This document shows, piece by piece, positions 1 through 7,444 of a DNA stretch of 64,000 nt. The number at the start of each line of letters is the position of its first letter. Positions within the stretch are counted from its first letter, which is position 1. The notes below the pieces were generated by a model, which had not been told where the DNA came from, did not search any database, and saw only the letters and a program-made list of their open reading frames with translations. Location: contig JAPLSA010000012.1 of assembly GCA_026398815.1 (NCBI GenBank), positions 1-64,000 of the forward strand, written 5' to 3'. Position numbers and translations under genes: made by a program. Source of the DNA: Gammaproteobacteria bacterium (GTDB lineage: Bacteria > Pseudomonadota > Gammaproteobacteria > Nevskiales > Nevskiaceae).

Positions 1-123
1 ATGGCCGAAGACTGGCGGTATCGCTACAACCACCACCGACCACATCGCGCACTCGGGGGGTTGCCGCCTGTTCCGTACGCCTTGGCAATATCATCCACAA
101 CCTCTATCCCAGGCTGTCTCTGA
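1..123 (+). CDS. 3' end of an IS3-family transposase (OrfB/integrase core), partial
   Basis: The first 40 codons are open from the window edge and stop with TGA at 121-123. The translated run contains WRYRYNHHRPHRALGG, which matches the C-terminal tail typical of IS3-family OrfB integrases (W-x5-N-x3-PH-x-L-x-G). The N-terminal catalytic DDE domain lies outside the window, so I cannot tell whether the element is intact. The ATG at position 1 is internal to the family's domain and is not the real start. The right IS end should lie within about 100 bp after the stop, but I could not define an inverted repeat with confidence. It sits beside an integron-like cassette. Confidence 0.75.
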   Translation: MAEDWRYRYNHHRPHRALGGLPPVPYALAISSTTSIPGCL

Positions 124-279
124 AAAACGAGGACGCTTCAACTGAAGTTTGACGAGTCCATAAGACGGACGTTCGCAGCGCTACCAGAAAGAGTGACTTC
201 AACGATGCGTCCCGCATCAAGATGACCGAGATCGTAGTGGGTGAAATTCACCGGACACGCCTCCCTGCGTGAATGTGAA

Positions 280-405
280 GCCTAACGTCTGAGCTAACCA
301 GCGCAGCGCGGCTTGTGTTTTTGGCCGAGTGACAGACGATAAGTAAAGACGCCAAGCGGCCAAAAATGCAAACAGTGATGCGTCCGGTTAAGCGAGGGGT
401 TAGGC
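280..405 (-). other. integron attC recombination site (59-base element)
   Basis: On the minus strand the site opens with GCCTAAC (405-399) and closes with GTTAGGC (286-280), a perfect 7-bp inverse pair matching the attC R''/R' core consensus. Just inside are GCTTAACC (minus strand, about 393-386) and GGTTAGC (about 298-292), which pair with one unpaired base, as in attC L''/L' boxes. The centre has a second inverted repeat (TTTTTGGCCG near 319-328 with CGGCCAAAAA near 356-365). The total of 126 bp fits the attC range. The stop codon of the adjoining minus-strand gene lies inside GCCTAAC, a common cassette arrangement that fixes the orientation. Confidence 0.8.
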
Positions 406-1263
406 GACAGCGCGCGGGAGGATAGGAAGCCCACGCATGATTTGCACATGGTCTTGTTCAACGGATGCCTTTCCGATGCAGCACTTCTTGTATTTTTTCC
501 CGCTGTCACAGTAGCAGCGCTCGTTCCGTCCCATCTCTATATGTTGCTGGTTTTGGACGATACCTTTTCCCCAAACCGCGCCGGCGAAGCATAGAACGCT
601 GAGCGACCGAGTCGAAAGCAGATTTGCGATATAGCGGACAACGCTGAATTGCGGTGCATCATTTTTGTAGGTGATTACGCATCGTTTGTCTACTGGTCGC
701 TCAACCATTGCCACATGATCCAACTGCACGATGTTTCTAGCTATCGCCACTGCCATCTGGCCTCGATATAGCTCACCTCCGCGGTGCGCGCATTCGAACG
801 AATCAATATCATGACCGCAGATGCTGCACTCAAAATAATCTACTACTGCGCCCATGCTAAAAAAAATTTTGTACGGATATAAAGTCTCTAGAGCGTAGAG
901 TTGGTCTTCAATAGCGCTTACATCTATTGTCGAAAATCGCTTGATCTGACGAATTATGTTAAAAACGTTTTGTACGGTTCTCCAAGATTCGGAGAAATTG
1001 GAATTCGCGATCTGATGCCAGAGATATCCGTATTCGCCGAACATTCGGACATAGCACTCGAGTACATAGATGTCATCCAGAACCTCATCCGGCGCTCCGC
1101 GGTACAGCTCTCGCGCTTGAGTGAGGAGAGAGGTCAGTTGATCAAGCTCGGGCGCCTGTTCCAGGCCCACACCGAGGTCTACGGCTTCAAGGTGGCGCTT
1201 GAGAGAATCCTTGAAGCTGACCAGAAGCGCCTCGCCTTCTGATGATCGAAGTCTACGGGCCAT
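400..1263 (-). CDS. cassette-borne SEC-C motif protein of unknown function
   Basis: This is a 287-residue protein of unknown role. Near the C-terminus it has a SEC-C zinc-binding motif (RNERCYCDSGKKYKKCC), the metal-binding module also found at the end of SecA. In the middle is a second cysteine cluster (CSICGH followed by ECAH) that could bind another metal. The start at 1263 was chosen over an in-frame codon at 1317 because it leaves only 11 bp of overlap with the upstream gene, suggesting translational coupling. The TAA stop lies inside the attC inverse core, so the gene looks like the last gene of an integron cassette. The local sequence is clearly more AT-rich than the rest of the window. 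Confidence 0.7.
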   Translation of the reverse strand: MARRLRSSEGEALLVSFKDSLKRHLEAVDLGVGLEQAPELDQLTSLLTQARELYRGAPDEVLDDIYVLECYVRMFGEYGYLWHQIANSNFSESWRTVQNVFNIIRQIKRFSTIDVSAIEDQLYALETLYPYKIFFSMGAVVDYFECSICGHDIDSFECAHRGGELYRGQMAVAIARNIVQLDHVAMVERPVDKRCVITYKNDAPQFSVVRYIANLLSTRSLSVLCFAGAVWGKGIVQNQQHIEMGRNERCYCDSGKKYKKCCIGKASVEQDHVQIMRGLPILPRAVA

Positions 1264-1753
1264 CGCGGAAGAAGTTGTCAAGGTCAAATCGCTCGATAAC
1301 TTTGGCAAGGGCTTCATTGTCTCCGGAGAACTCGAATTTCTTTGCCGTTCCCTGCTTCTTGTCTTGGTATATCACCGACATGTGAACCCGTGGTACGTCG
1401 GTCTTGAGTGCACCTTTTGCCCGGTCGTAAAGGTAGCTGGCCACCATGTTCAAAAAAACTTGCATGGACGTATCAGCTGCTAGCTGTATGAGCGGAAGCC
1501 AAATATCTGCACCGTGTAGCGCGATCTTTGGTGTTCCCTGTGGGATCTGAATAATCAGATCAGGTTTTTGGAGCCGAATCCACTTGGCGAAGTCCCCGAA
1601 GTCGGCCTTGAGACTGGCGGGCGATCCTCCGTACTGCGCTTCTGCAATGAAACGAAGTCCGGTTCGCGTTGAGTCCAAAAAGTCGCGACAGTCTGAGTCT
1701 GTTTCAAAAGGGTGGATAGCCAAGACTGGTTTGAACTTTAGGGAGTCGGTCAT
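1253..1753 (-). CDS. hypothetical protein upstream of the SEC-C gene in the cassette
   Basis: A 166-residue soluble protein that I do not recognise. It shows no signal peptide, membrane segment or known catalytic motif. The ATG at 1753 is preferred over an upstream in-frame codon at 1969, because the upstream extension is low-complexity-free but unlike a conserved N-terminus and would cover the likely promoter region. Its end overlaps the start of the SEC-C gene by 11 bp, so the two are probably co-transcribed. Its AT-rich base composition matches the SEC-C gene and differs from the chromosomal genes to the right. Together the pair could be an accessory two-gene module; a defence or toxin-antitoxin role is only a guess from the integron setting. 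Confidence 0.6.
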   Translation of the reverse strand: MTDSLKFKPVLAIHPFETDSDCRDFLDSTRTGLRFIAEAQYGGSPASLKADFGDFAKWIRLQKPDLIIQIPQGTPKIALHGADIWLPLIQLAADTSMQVFLNMVASYLYDRAKGALKTDVPRVHMSVIYQDKKQGTAKKFEFSGDNEALAKVIERFDLDNFFRDGP

Positions 1754-2002
1754 GAAGGGCCTTTTTGTCGCCGAACTACAATTAGGCTGCAAAAATGCAG
1801 AATAACGTGTCGTGCTATCCGGAGAGAATGCCGACCCTCGGAAAACTGCACGATAACAACACGCCACGCCATCAAGTGCTTGATTTGGTATAAAGATTTT
1901 TCTGATTACGGACGCACGATAGTCATGCTGAAACGCGTGATCTGAAGCTGCGGCCCGGGTTGTATTCATTGAATTCGCCGCGCCGCTCGAATGTTCAAAT
2001 AC
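1754..2002. other. intergenic region between cassette genes and the DUF768-like gene
   Basis: The 249 bp are AT-rich like the cassette. I looked for a second attC core (GTTRRRY/RYYYAAC) that would mark the other cassette boundary and found none; ATTAGGC at about 1781-1787 is the nearest match but lacks the obligatory G. A short hairpin (CTGCA-TTTT-TGCAG type) lies beside it at about 1788-1801. The promoter of the two-gene operon should be here, but no element is clear enough to place. Confidence 0.4.
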
Positions 2003-2284
2003 TCAATCCCCGTCCTCATTTTCCTGCGCCAGCAGCGACTTCAGGTGATAAGTGCTGACGTCGAAGTCCCGGCTGTCTGACGCGGCCGCCAGCACCTGCG
2101 GCGCGAGCCGAGCCCGCTCCTCCTCGATTTCCGCGTGCGTGAAGCCGGCATCGACGGCTTCGGCGAACATCTTGTCCATCAGCCGCTTCGCGCGGTCGGC
2201 ATAGGTCTCGATGTCTGGATTAGCGCCGGGCAGGATGTTGTCTTCGATCCAGCTGCCCGCCCACCGGAGGAAACGGTTGCTCAT
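2003..2284 (-). CDS. small hypothetical protein, DUF768-like
   Basis: A 93-residue acidic helical protein with no signal peptide or membrane segment. The N-terminal pattern (short W-containing helix, N-I-L-P-G, then a region ending in AGFTHAEIEEE) resembles the small DUF768 proteins of rhizobia, whose function is unknown. This is a weak family match made by eye. The start at 2284 follows a purine-rich stretch (AGGGCAGG), and the upstream in-frame extension to 2392 is basic and unlike the family. It is divergent from the fcc operon, with 289 bp between them. Confidence 0.5.
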   Translation of the reverse strand: MSNRFLRWAGSWIEDNILPGANPDIETYADRAKRLMDKMFAEAVDAGFTHAEIEEERARLAPQVLAAASDSRDFDVSTYHLKSLLAQENEDGD

Positions 2285-2404
2285 GGTTGCCTGCCCTGTG
2301 CGCGTGTCGAGTGCGATGCCGGGCATCTGTCCGGCCGTTCTTGATTGTTTGCGGTGTTTCCGTCGGTGACCGAGCGAGCTTAGTCGATGCATCGAAGGGC
2401 AGGA

Positions 2405-2430
2405 ATTCCTTCGCGCATATCGCGAGGAAT
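2405..2430. repeat. inverted repeat in the divergent intergenic region before fccA
   Basis: ATTCCTTCGCG and CGCGAGGAAT form a 10-bp stem with one bulged T around a 5-base loop. It sits between the start of the DUF768-like gene (2284) and fccA (2574). There is no T-tract, so it is more likely an operator or mRNA leader structure than a terminator. A second small palindrome (GACAG-CCG-CTGTC) lies about 5 bases further right. Confidence 0.4.
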
Positions 2431-2573
2431 GGAGACAGCCGCTGTCCCGCTTTCGTGACAGTGGCTTGTCGAGGGTTGACCCGACATCCCTCTATTTATC
2501 CGCACAAACAAGGGCTTGCTCGCTATCCTGCTGGCTCGATCCCACGGCACGCTTACTGCTGTCCGCGCCGACC

Positions 2574-2888
2574 ATGCGTTCATGTCACGCCCATCTCGCG
2601 GTCTGCCTGTCGACTGCCTGCCTCCTGGCAAGCGGAGCGGCCGGGGCTGCGCCGGCCAAGCCGTTGTCGCCCTTGGCGCTGTCCTGTCAGGGCTGCCATC
2701 AACCTGCCGTCAACGCGGCCTCGATGCCGTCGCTGGTCGGCTATTCGGCCTTGAAGATCGCGGCCAGCCTGCGGGCGGCGCGTGAAACGCCAGCGCCGGG
2801 GTCGATCATGGCGCGCTTCGCGCAGTATCTGAGCGACGCCGAGATCGAGGCGCTGGCCGCCGAACTTGGGGTACCCGGCGCGCGATGA
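2574..2888 (+). CDS. fccA: class I cytochrome c subunit of flavocytochrome c sulfide dehydrogenase
   Basis: A 104-residue protein with a cleavable signal peptide (about residues 1-26) and one heme site, C38-Q-G-C41-H42. A Met in the SIMARF segment (around residue 80) is a candidate sixth ligand. It is a small monoheme periplasmic cytochrome, as expected for the electron-accepting subunit of flavocytochrome c. The start at 2574 was chosen because signal peptide features begin there and the upstream in-frame extension carries none. Its TGA overlaps the ATG of fccB (ATGA), indicating tight coupling. Sulfide electrons would pass FAD to heme to the respiratory chain. Confidence 0.8.
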   Translation: MRSCHAHLAVCLSTACLLASGAAGAAPAKPLSPLALSCQGCHQPAVNAASMPSLVGYSALKIAASLRAARETPAPGSIMARFAQYLSDAEIEALAAELGVPGAR

Positions 2889-4171
2889 ACCGCTCGCGCC
2901 GCCGCTGGCTGCAGTCCGCTGCCCTCGCCGGCCTCGGCGCGGCAGTGCCGACGCTGGCGCTGGCCCGGCCGAAAGCCCGGGTGATCGTCATCGGCGCCGG
3001 TTACGGCGGCGCCACCTGCGCGAAGACGCTGCGCGCGCTGTCGCCTCAGGTCGATGTACTGCTGATCGATGCCCGCGCCCACTGGTGCACCGGGCCGTTC
3101 ACCAATCTGGCGGTCACCGGCCTGACGAGCATCGAGCACATCACCCGCAGCACCGCCGACATCGGCCGTGCCCATGGCGTGGGCACGCGGGTGGAGACGG
3201 TGACGGCGATTGATCCGGTGGCGATGACGGTCACGCTGGCTGGCGGCGAACGGCTCAAGGCCGATCGCATCGTGGTGTCGCCGGGCATCGCGATGCGCTG
3301 GGGCGTGATCGAGGGCCTGACGGCGGAGCTGTCCGGCGCCATGCCGCACGCCTGGACCGGCGATGCGCAGGTGCTGGCGCTGCGCGATCGTATCGACGCG
3401 CTGCCCGATGGCGCCACGGTGCTGATCGCTGCACCGCCGAATCCCTACCGCTGCCCGCCCGGCCCTTACGAGCGCGCCAGCCTGATCGCCGAGCGTCTGC
3501 TCACCACCGGGCGCAAGCGCTGCAAGATCCTGATCGCCGACGCCAAGGACGACTTCACCAAGCGGCCGCTGTTCCTGGCCGAGTGGGACGAGCGCTATGG
3601 CGGGATGATCGAGTGGATCAGCCGCTCGAAGGGCGGCGAAGTGGTGCGTGTCGATCCGGCGACCGGCGAGGTCTGGCTGCGCGACCAGGCGGCGTCGATC
3701 GGCACCCATCTGGCGTCGGTGGTGCCACCGCAGCAGGCTGCGGCGATCGCCGGAGTTGCCGATCTGGCGGATGAATCCGGCTGGTGTCCGGTGCATCCGC
3801 AGACCTTCGAATCGACCCGCCACGCCGGCATCCACGTGATCGGCGACGCCACCATCGCCAGCCCGATGCCGAAATCGGCCTTCGCGGCGAACTCGCAGGC
3901 CAAGCTGTGCGCGGCGGCGATAGCGGCGGCCCTCGATGGCCGCGCCGCGCCCGATGCCCGCATGATCAACACCTGCTATTCCCTGGTCGCGCACGACGCC
4001 GCGATCTCGGTTTCCGGTTTCTATTCCGCCGCCAGCGGCCGCATTGCCATCGTGTCCGAAGGGCTCAGTCCGCTGAGCCCGCCGGATGGCCTGCGGCAAC
4101 GCGAGGCGGCCCAAGCCCATGACTGGTATGAAAGCATTTCGACAGACAGCTTCGGCCGCGCCCGCCGCTAA
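2885..4171 (+). CDS. fccB: FAD-binding subunit of flavocytochrome c sulfide dehydrogenase
   Basis: A 428-residue flavoprotein of the sulfide dehydrogenase/SQR superfamily. It starts with a Tat-like signal (RSRRRWLQ then a hydrophobic stretch ending at ALA, about residue 27), followed by a Rossmann motif GAGYGG (residues 37-42). Cys68 (in HWCTGPF) sits where the family has its 8-alpha-S-cysteinyl flavin anchor. The Cys of RCPPGPYERA and a late Cys in NTCYSLV sit where the catalytic disulfide pair is expected. It probably oxidises sulfide to polysulfide or sulfur in the periplasm with FccA. No sox genes are nearby, so a detoxification role is as likely as lithotrophy. Confidence 0.85.
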   Translation: MNRSRRRWLQSAALAGLGAAVPTLALARPKARVIVIGAGYGGATCAKTLRALSPQVDVLLIDARAHWCTGPFTNLAVTGLTSIEHITRSTADIGRAHGVGTRVETVTAIDPVAMTVTLAGGERLKADRIVVSPGIAMRWGVIEGLTAELSGAMPHAWTGDAQVLALRDRIDALPDGATVLIAAPPNPYRCPPGPYERASLIAERLLTTGRKRCKILIADAKDDFTKRPLFLAEWDERYGGMIEWISRSKGGEVVRVDPATGEVWLRDQAASIGTHLASVVPPQQAAAIAGVADLADESGWCPVHPQTFESTRHAGIHVIGDATIASPMPKSAFAANSQAKLCAAAIAAALDGRAAPDARMINTCYSLVAHDAAISVSGFYSAASGRIAIVSEGLSPLSPPDGLRQREAAQAHDWYESISTDSFGRARR

Positions 4172-4853
4172 GGCCGTGGAAGCGCTGCGCGCGCAGGAAG
4201 TGCCCGGTTCGCCGTGGCATCGCTGGCTGCTGATCGTCTCGGCGATCGGCTACCTGATCTACCTGAGCACCGGGCCGGGCTACCTGCAGCTGCTGCTGCT
4301 TGACGACCCGACGTTCCTGACGCCGGCCGTGGCGGTGCTGTTCCTGATCGCGACCAGCTACATCGGCATGCTGGCCTGGGAGCTGTCGCAGCAGCACGAT
4401 GCGCTGCTCGCCCATTTGGCCGGCGCGCCGATGCCGGCCCGCTCGTGGACCGGCGATTTCCTGCGGGAACGGGCGACGCTCGGCGGCCGCGATGCGACGC
4501 CGCTCGGCGATCTGCTGCACGAGCGGATCAAGGGGCGCACCGAGCTGGGCTGGTTCTCGGCCGGCCTGCACATCAAGCTCGGCCTGCTCGGCACGGTGAT
4601 CGGCTTCGTGATGATGCTGGCCTCGGTCGGCAGCGCCAACGAACTGCAGGCGCAGGGCATCGACACCTTGATCCGCGGCATGGGCACCGGCATGCGGGTG
4701 TCGCTGTACCACACGATCGCCGGGCTGGTCGGCTCGATCCTGATCGGCTTCCAGATGCTGGCCATCGATCGCGCGGCGGACCGGCTGTTCGCGCTGATCA
4801 TCACGCTGCCCGAATCGTCCGCGCCGCCGGCTGCCGATCGCGCCGGCGCCTGA
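4119..4853 (+). CDS. MotA/TolQ/ExbB-like proton channel protein
   Basis: About 244 residues with a membrane segment near residues 33-55, a second near 65-85, and two close C-terminal segments (around 155-180 and 195-220). A cytoplasmic loop of about 70 residues separates them. This is the MotA/TolQ/ExbB layout, and the conserved region G-L-L-G-T-V-x-G-F-V-M-M just before the third segment fits the family. The start is uncertain: ATG at 4119 or 4128, both inside the 3' end of fccB, so translation overlaps by about 50 bp. With the next gene it should form a proton-driven stator-like complex; its cargo or target is unknown. Confidence 0.75.
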   Translation: MTGMKAFRQTASAAPAAKAVEALRAQEVPGSPWHRWLLIVSAIGYLIYLSTGPGYLQLLLLDDPTFLTPAVAVLFLIATSYIGMLAWELSQQHDALLAHLAGAPMPARSWTGDFLRERATLGGRDATPLGDLLHERIKGRTELGWFSAGLHIKLGLLGTVIGFVMMLASVGSANELQAQGIDTLIRGMGTGMRVSLYHTIAGLVGSILIGFQMLAIDRAADRLFALIITLPESSAPPAADRAGA

Positions 4854-4880
4854 GTCCTCGTCCAAGACCACTCCACGCCG

Positions 4881-5492
4881 ATGGCCCGTCGAGGTACCAA
4901 TCGTCAGCACTTCGAGGTCGATCCGTTCACGGATCTGCTGTTCAACGTGCTGATGGGCTTCACGATGCTGATGTTCATGCTGCTGCTGTTCCTGAACCCG
5001 CCGTCGAAGAAGACCGGTGTGATCGACACCAAGGCCGAGTTCATCATCACCACCACCTGGCCGGACGGCTCGGAAGACGATATCGACACCTGGGTGGAAA
5101 GCGGCGATGGCGATGTGGTCTGGTTCCGCCATCCGGACTCCGGCCAGATGCATCTGGATCGCGACGACCGCGGCGCAGCCAACGACACCATCACCGTCAA
5201 CGGTCAGAAGATCATCAACCCGCTGAACCAGGAAGTGGTGACCCTGCGCGGCAAGGCGCCCGGCGAGTACACGGTCAACATCAACAACTACAAGTCGAAC
5301 TCCACCGGGCCGGTGCCGGTGCAGGTCAATGTCGTCAAGGTCAATCCGGTGCTGACGGTGCTGTACTACGACACCATCCAGCTGACGCGTCAGGGCGAGG
5401 AAAAGACCGCCGTCCGCTTCACCGTGCTGCCCGACGGCAGCGTGACCAACATCAACACCCTCCAGAAATCGCTGGTCAAGTCGCGCGACTGA
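4881..5492 (+). CDS. ExbD/MotB-like partner with a periplasmic domain
   Basis: A 203-residue protein with one N-terminal membrane segment (about residues 18-40). The segment starts with DPFTDLLFNVLMGF and so carries an Asp in the position that conducts protons in ExbD, TolR and MotB. The rest is a soluble, presumably periplasmic, beta-rich domain with no OmpA-like peptidoglycan-binding motif, so it is not a standard MotB. It directly follows the MotA-like gene (27-bp gap) and is very likely its partner. The periplasmic domain is unlike ExbD too; I cannot assign what it acts on. Confidence 0.7.
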   Translation: MARRGTNRQHFEVDPFTDLLFNVLMGFTMLMFMLLLFLNPPSKKTGVIDTKAEFIITTTWPDGSEDDIDTWVESGDGDVVWFRHPDSGQMHLDRDDRGAANDTITVNGQKIINPLNQEVVTLRGKAPGEYTVNINNYKSNSTGPVPVQVNVVKVNPVLTVLYYDTIQLTRQGEEKTAVRFTVLPDGSVTNINTLQKSLVKSRD

Positions 5493-5518
5493 CCGCCACC
5501 ACCACCGCGTACGAAACC

Positions 5519-6037
5519 ATGTCCAAAGGCATCGTCCTGCTGTCGCTGCTGTACTTCCTGCTGGTCGTGCTGGCGCTGGCGCTGGTGATCCGCACCACGC
5601 TTCCCGCGCGGCTGAAGACCGTGCTGATCCTGGCCTTCGTCGGCATGGCGGTCGTCACCCACCATGCCTGGGAACGGCTGGCCGGCTGGCCGACCCGGCA
5701 GCCGCTGCCCGACCGCTTCCTGTATCACGCCGCCAGCGTCCGCGAGCCGAACGCCGCGACCGGCGATCCCGGCCTGATCCATATCTGGGCCACCGAACTG
5801 ACACCGGAAGGCCCCGCGCCGGAGCCGCGCGGCTACGAACTGCCGTACCAGCCCGAAGATCACAAGCAGATCCAGGACGCCCGCGAACGGCAACGCCAGC
5901 AGGGCTTGCCGCAGATCGGCCGCAAGGCAAGCGGGACCCGCAACAAGTCCAACCTGGTGTCGGACGCCAAGCGCAGCGCCGGTTCGGCGAACTTCACGCT
6001 GGCCGACCTGCCCGACCCGGCGCTGCCGGAAAAGTGA
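5519..6037 (+). CDS. small membrane protein of the proton-channel cluster
   Basis: A 172-residue protein with two N-terminal hydrophobic segments (about residues 5-25 and 32-48) and a hydrophilic C-terminal region rich in charged residues and Pro. I do not recognise a family. It is 26 bp after the ExbD-like gene and runs to within 12 bp of the following lipoprotein gene, so it belongs to the same operon. The long open frame continuing upstream to 4445 is a shadow of the two preceding genes; ATG 5519 begins the hydrophobic segment. It may be an accessory subunit of the channel complex. Confidence 0.6.
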   Translation: MSKGIVLLSLLYFLLVVLALALVIRTTLPARLKTVLILAFVGMAVVTHHAWERLAGWPTRQPLPDRFLYHAASVREPNAATGDPGLIHIWATELTPEGPAPEPRGYELPYQPEDHKQIQDARERQRQQGLPQIGRKASGTRNKSNLVSDAKRSAGSANFTLADLPDPALPEK

Positions 6038-6048
6038 GGCGCGCCGCC

Positions 6049-6753
6049 ATGACCCTGCGCCTGATGCTCGCCGCCTCGGCCGGTTTCGTGCTCGCCGCCT
6101 GCAGCGGCGCGCCGGACACGCCGTACTTCCCGCTGGCGGCCGGCCAGCGCTGGACCTACGAACTGCACGAAGCCAATCCGCTGGGCGAGAAGACCGAAAC
6201 CTTCGAGATCACCAGCGCCGGCCCGCGCGAACGCGATGGCGAAACCTACTGGCTGCGCCGCAACAGCCTGGGCACCGAGTACTGGCTGAAGCTGGTCGAC
6301 GGCAACATCGTGCGCAGCGCGCTGCGGACCACGGTGGAACTCGAGCCGCGCAACGACGCCGTGCCGCGCACCGTACTGCCGGTGGCGCCCAAGCTCGGCG
6401 ACAGCTGGGAACAGCCGAGTCAGCCGTTCATCCTGGAGCGCGCGGTGCCGTTCCGCGAGCGCTTCCTGCATCACGATTCGGTGCGCTTCACGCTGGCCAT
6501 GAAGGTAACCGCCGTTGACGAGGAAGTGACCGTGCCGGCCGGCACCTTCAAGCACTGCATCAAGGCCGAAGGCGATGCGCTAATCCACGTGCTGGCCGAT
6601 CCCCGCCTCGGCGGCTCGGAAGTGGTGATCCGCCACACCGAGTGGTACGCGCCGGGCGTCGGGCTGATCAAGCTGGAGCGCTCCGAGCCGCTGGAAACCA
6701 CGCAGATCGTCGGCGGCGAAGTGACGATGGCCTTGCAGGCCTTCGAACGCTAG
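6049..6753 (+). CDS. lipoprotein, last gene of the proton-channel cluster
   Basis: A 234-residue lipoprotein: an N-terminal hydrophobic signal ends in the lipobox LAAC, so the mature protein should be anchored in a membrane facing the periplasm. The mature part begins with a YFPLAAGQRWTYE segment seen in many uncharacterised secreted beta-rich proteins. ATG 6049 is preferred over GTG 6034 because GTGAGG lies about 10 bases upstream as a ribosome site. It is co-linear with the MotA/ExbD-like genes and may be their outer-membrane or periplasmic partner. Function unknown. Confidence 0.65.
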   Translation: MTLRLMLAASAGFVLAACSGAPDTPYFPLAAGQRWTYELHEANPLGEKTETFEITSAGPRERDGETYWLRRNSLGTEYWLKLVDGNIVRSALRTTVELEPRNDAVPRTVLPVAPKLGDSWEQPSQPFILERAVPFRERFLHHDSVRFTLAMKVTAVDEEVTVPAGTFKHCIKAEGDALIHVLADPRLGGSEVVIRHTEWYAPGVGLIKLERSEPLETTQIVGGEVTMALQAFER

Positions 6754-6804
6754 ACCGACGGCGGCGGCACGCCCGGCGGCTCAGGGAGGCGCCCGCCGTG
6801 TGGC

Positions 6805-7290
6805 CTACGGCGTGCCTTTCAGCGGCACCGTCGCGGACAGTCCCAGTGCCTTGGATTCTTCCGAGGTCTTCCACTTGCCGAGCTTGACCGACACCGGCAC
6901 CTCGGCGTCGAGAATCTGCAGTTTCTGCTCGGCCTGGAACAGCGGTTCGGTCTTGTAGGTCTCGGCGTCGCGCTCCGCCACCGTCAGGGTGCCGGGCATC
7001 GGGCTGCGGCCCCCGCCGCCAGCGGTCACCGGGCCAGGAAACAGCCGGGCGGGATCGCCGGGCAGGTTCGGCACCGACAGATCCAGCGCACCGGTCCGCG
7101 ATCGCGGCGCGGCTTGCTTGCGCCTGGCGGGCTTGCGGGGCTTGGCCTTGGCGGCAACGGGCGGCTTGGCGGCTGGCGCCTCGTCGGCAAGGACCATCGC
7201 CGGGGCACCGCCGGCCAGTGGCAGGAGCAGCGCAACGGCCAGCGCGAAGGCCGGGGTCCGCCGGCGGCGAACTGCTGCGGATTCGGTCAT
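6805..7290 (-). CDS. secreted hypothetical protein with Ala/Lys/Pro-rich region
   Basis: A 161-residue protein with a signal peptide (hydrophobic run at about residues 14-35, cleavage likely after VLADEA). It is followed by a low-complexity basic Ala/Lys/Pro/Arg stretch (about 38-66) and a C-terminal region of about 90 residues with a conserved-looking end (VSVKLGKWKTSEESKALG). The start at 7290 begins the signal peptide; the upstream frame to 7374 does not resemble one. It converges with the lipoprotein gene (51-bp gap). The basic linker resembles periplasmic spacer regions. No family recognised. Confidence 0.5.
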   Translation of the reverse strand: MTESAAVRRRRTPAFALAVALLLPLAGGAPAMVLADEAPAAKPPVAAKAKPRKPARRKQAAPRSRTGALDLSVPNLPGDPARLFPGPVTAGGGGRSPMPGTLTVAERDAETYKTEPLFQAEQKLQILDAEVPVSVKLGKWKTSEESKALGLSATVPLKGTP

Positions 7291-7444
7291 GGCCGCCTCC
7301 ATCAGGGTGGACAGGCTCCGATGATGCGCCGACGCGCCACGAATTGCTGCGCGGGCGAGCGGCGCCCGGATCAACGGCGAGAAACGGATTGCCTGCGGTT
7401 CGACGATCCCGCGCCCGCCCGACCGGACGACGCGATGAAGCGGA

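Noticed and set aside
1778-1801. ATTAGGC next to a small hairpin as a second attC boundary
   Set aside because: The core needs GTTRRRY; the first base is A and no paired inverse core is found at a proper distance.
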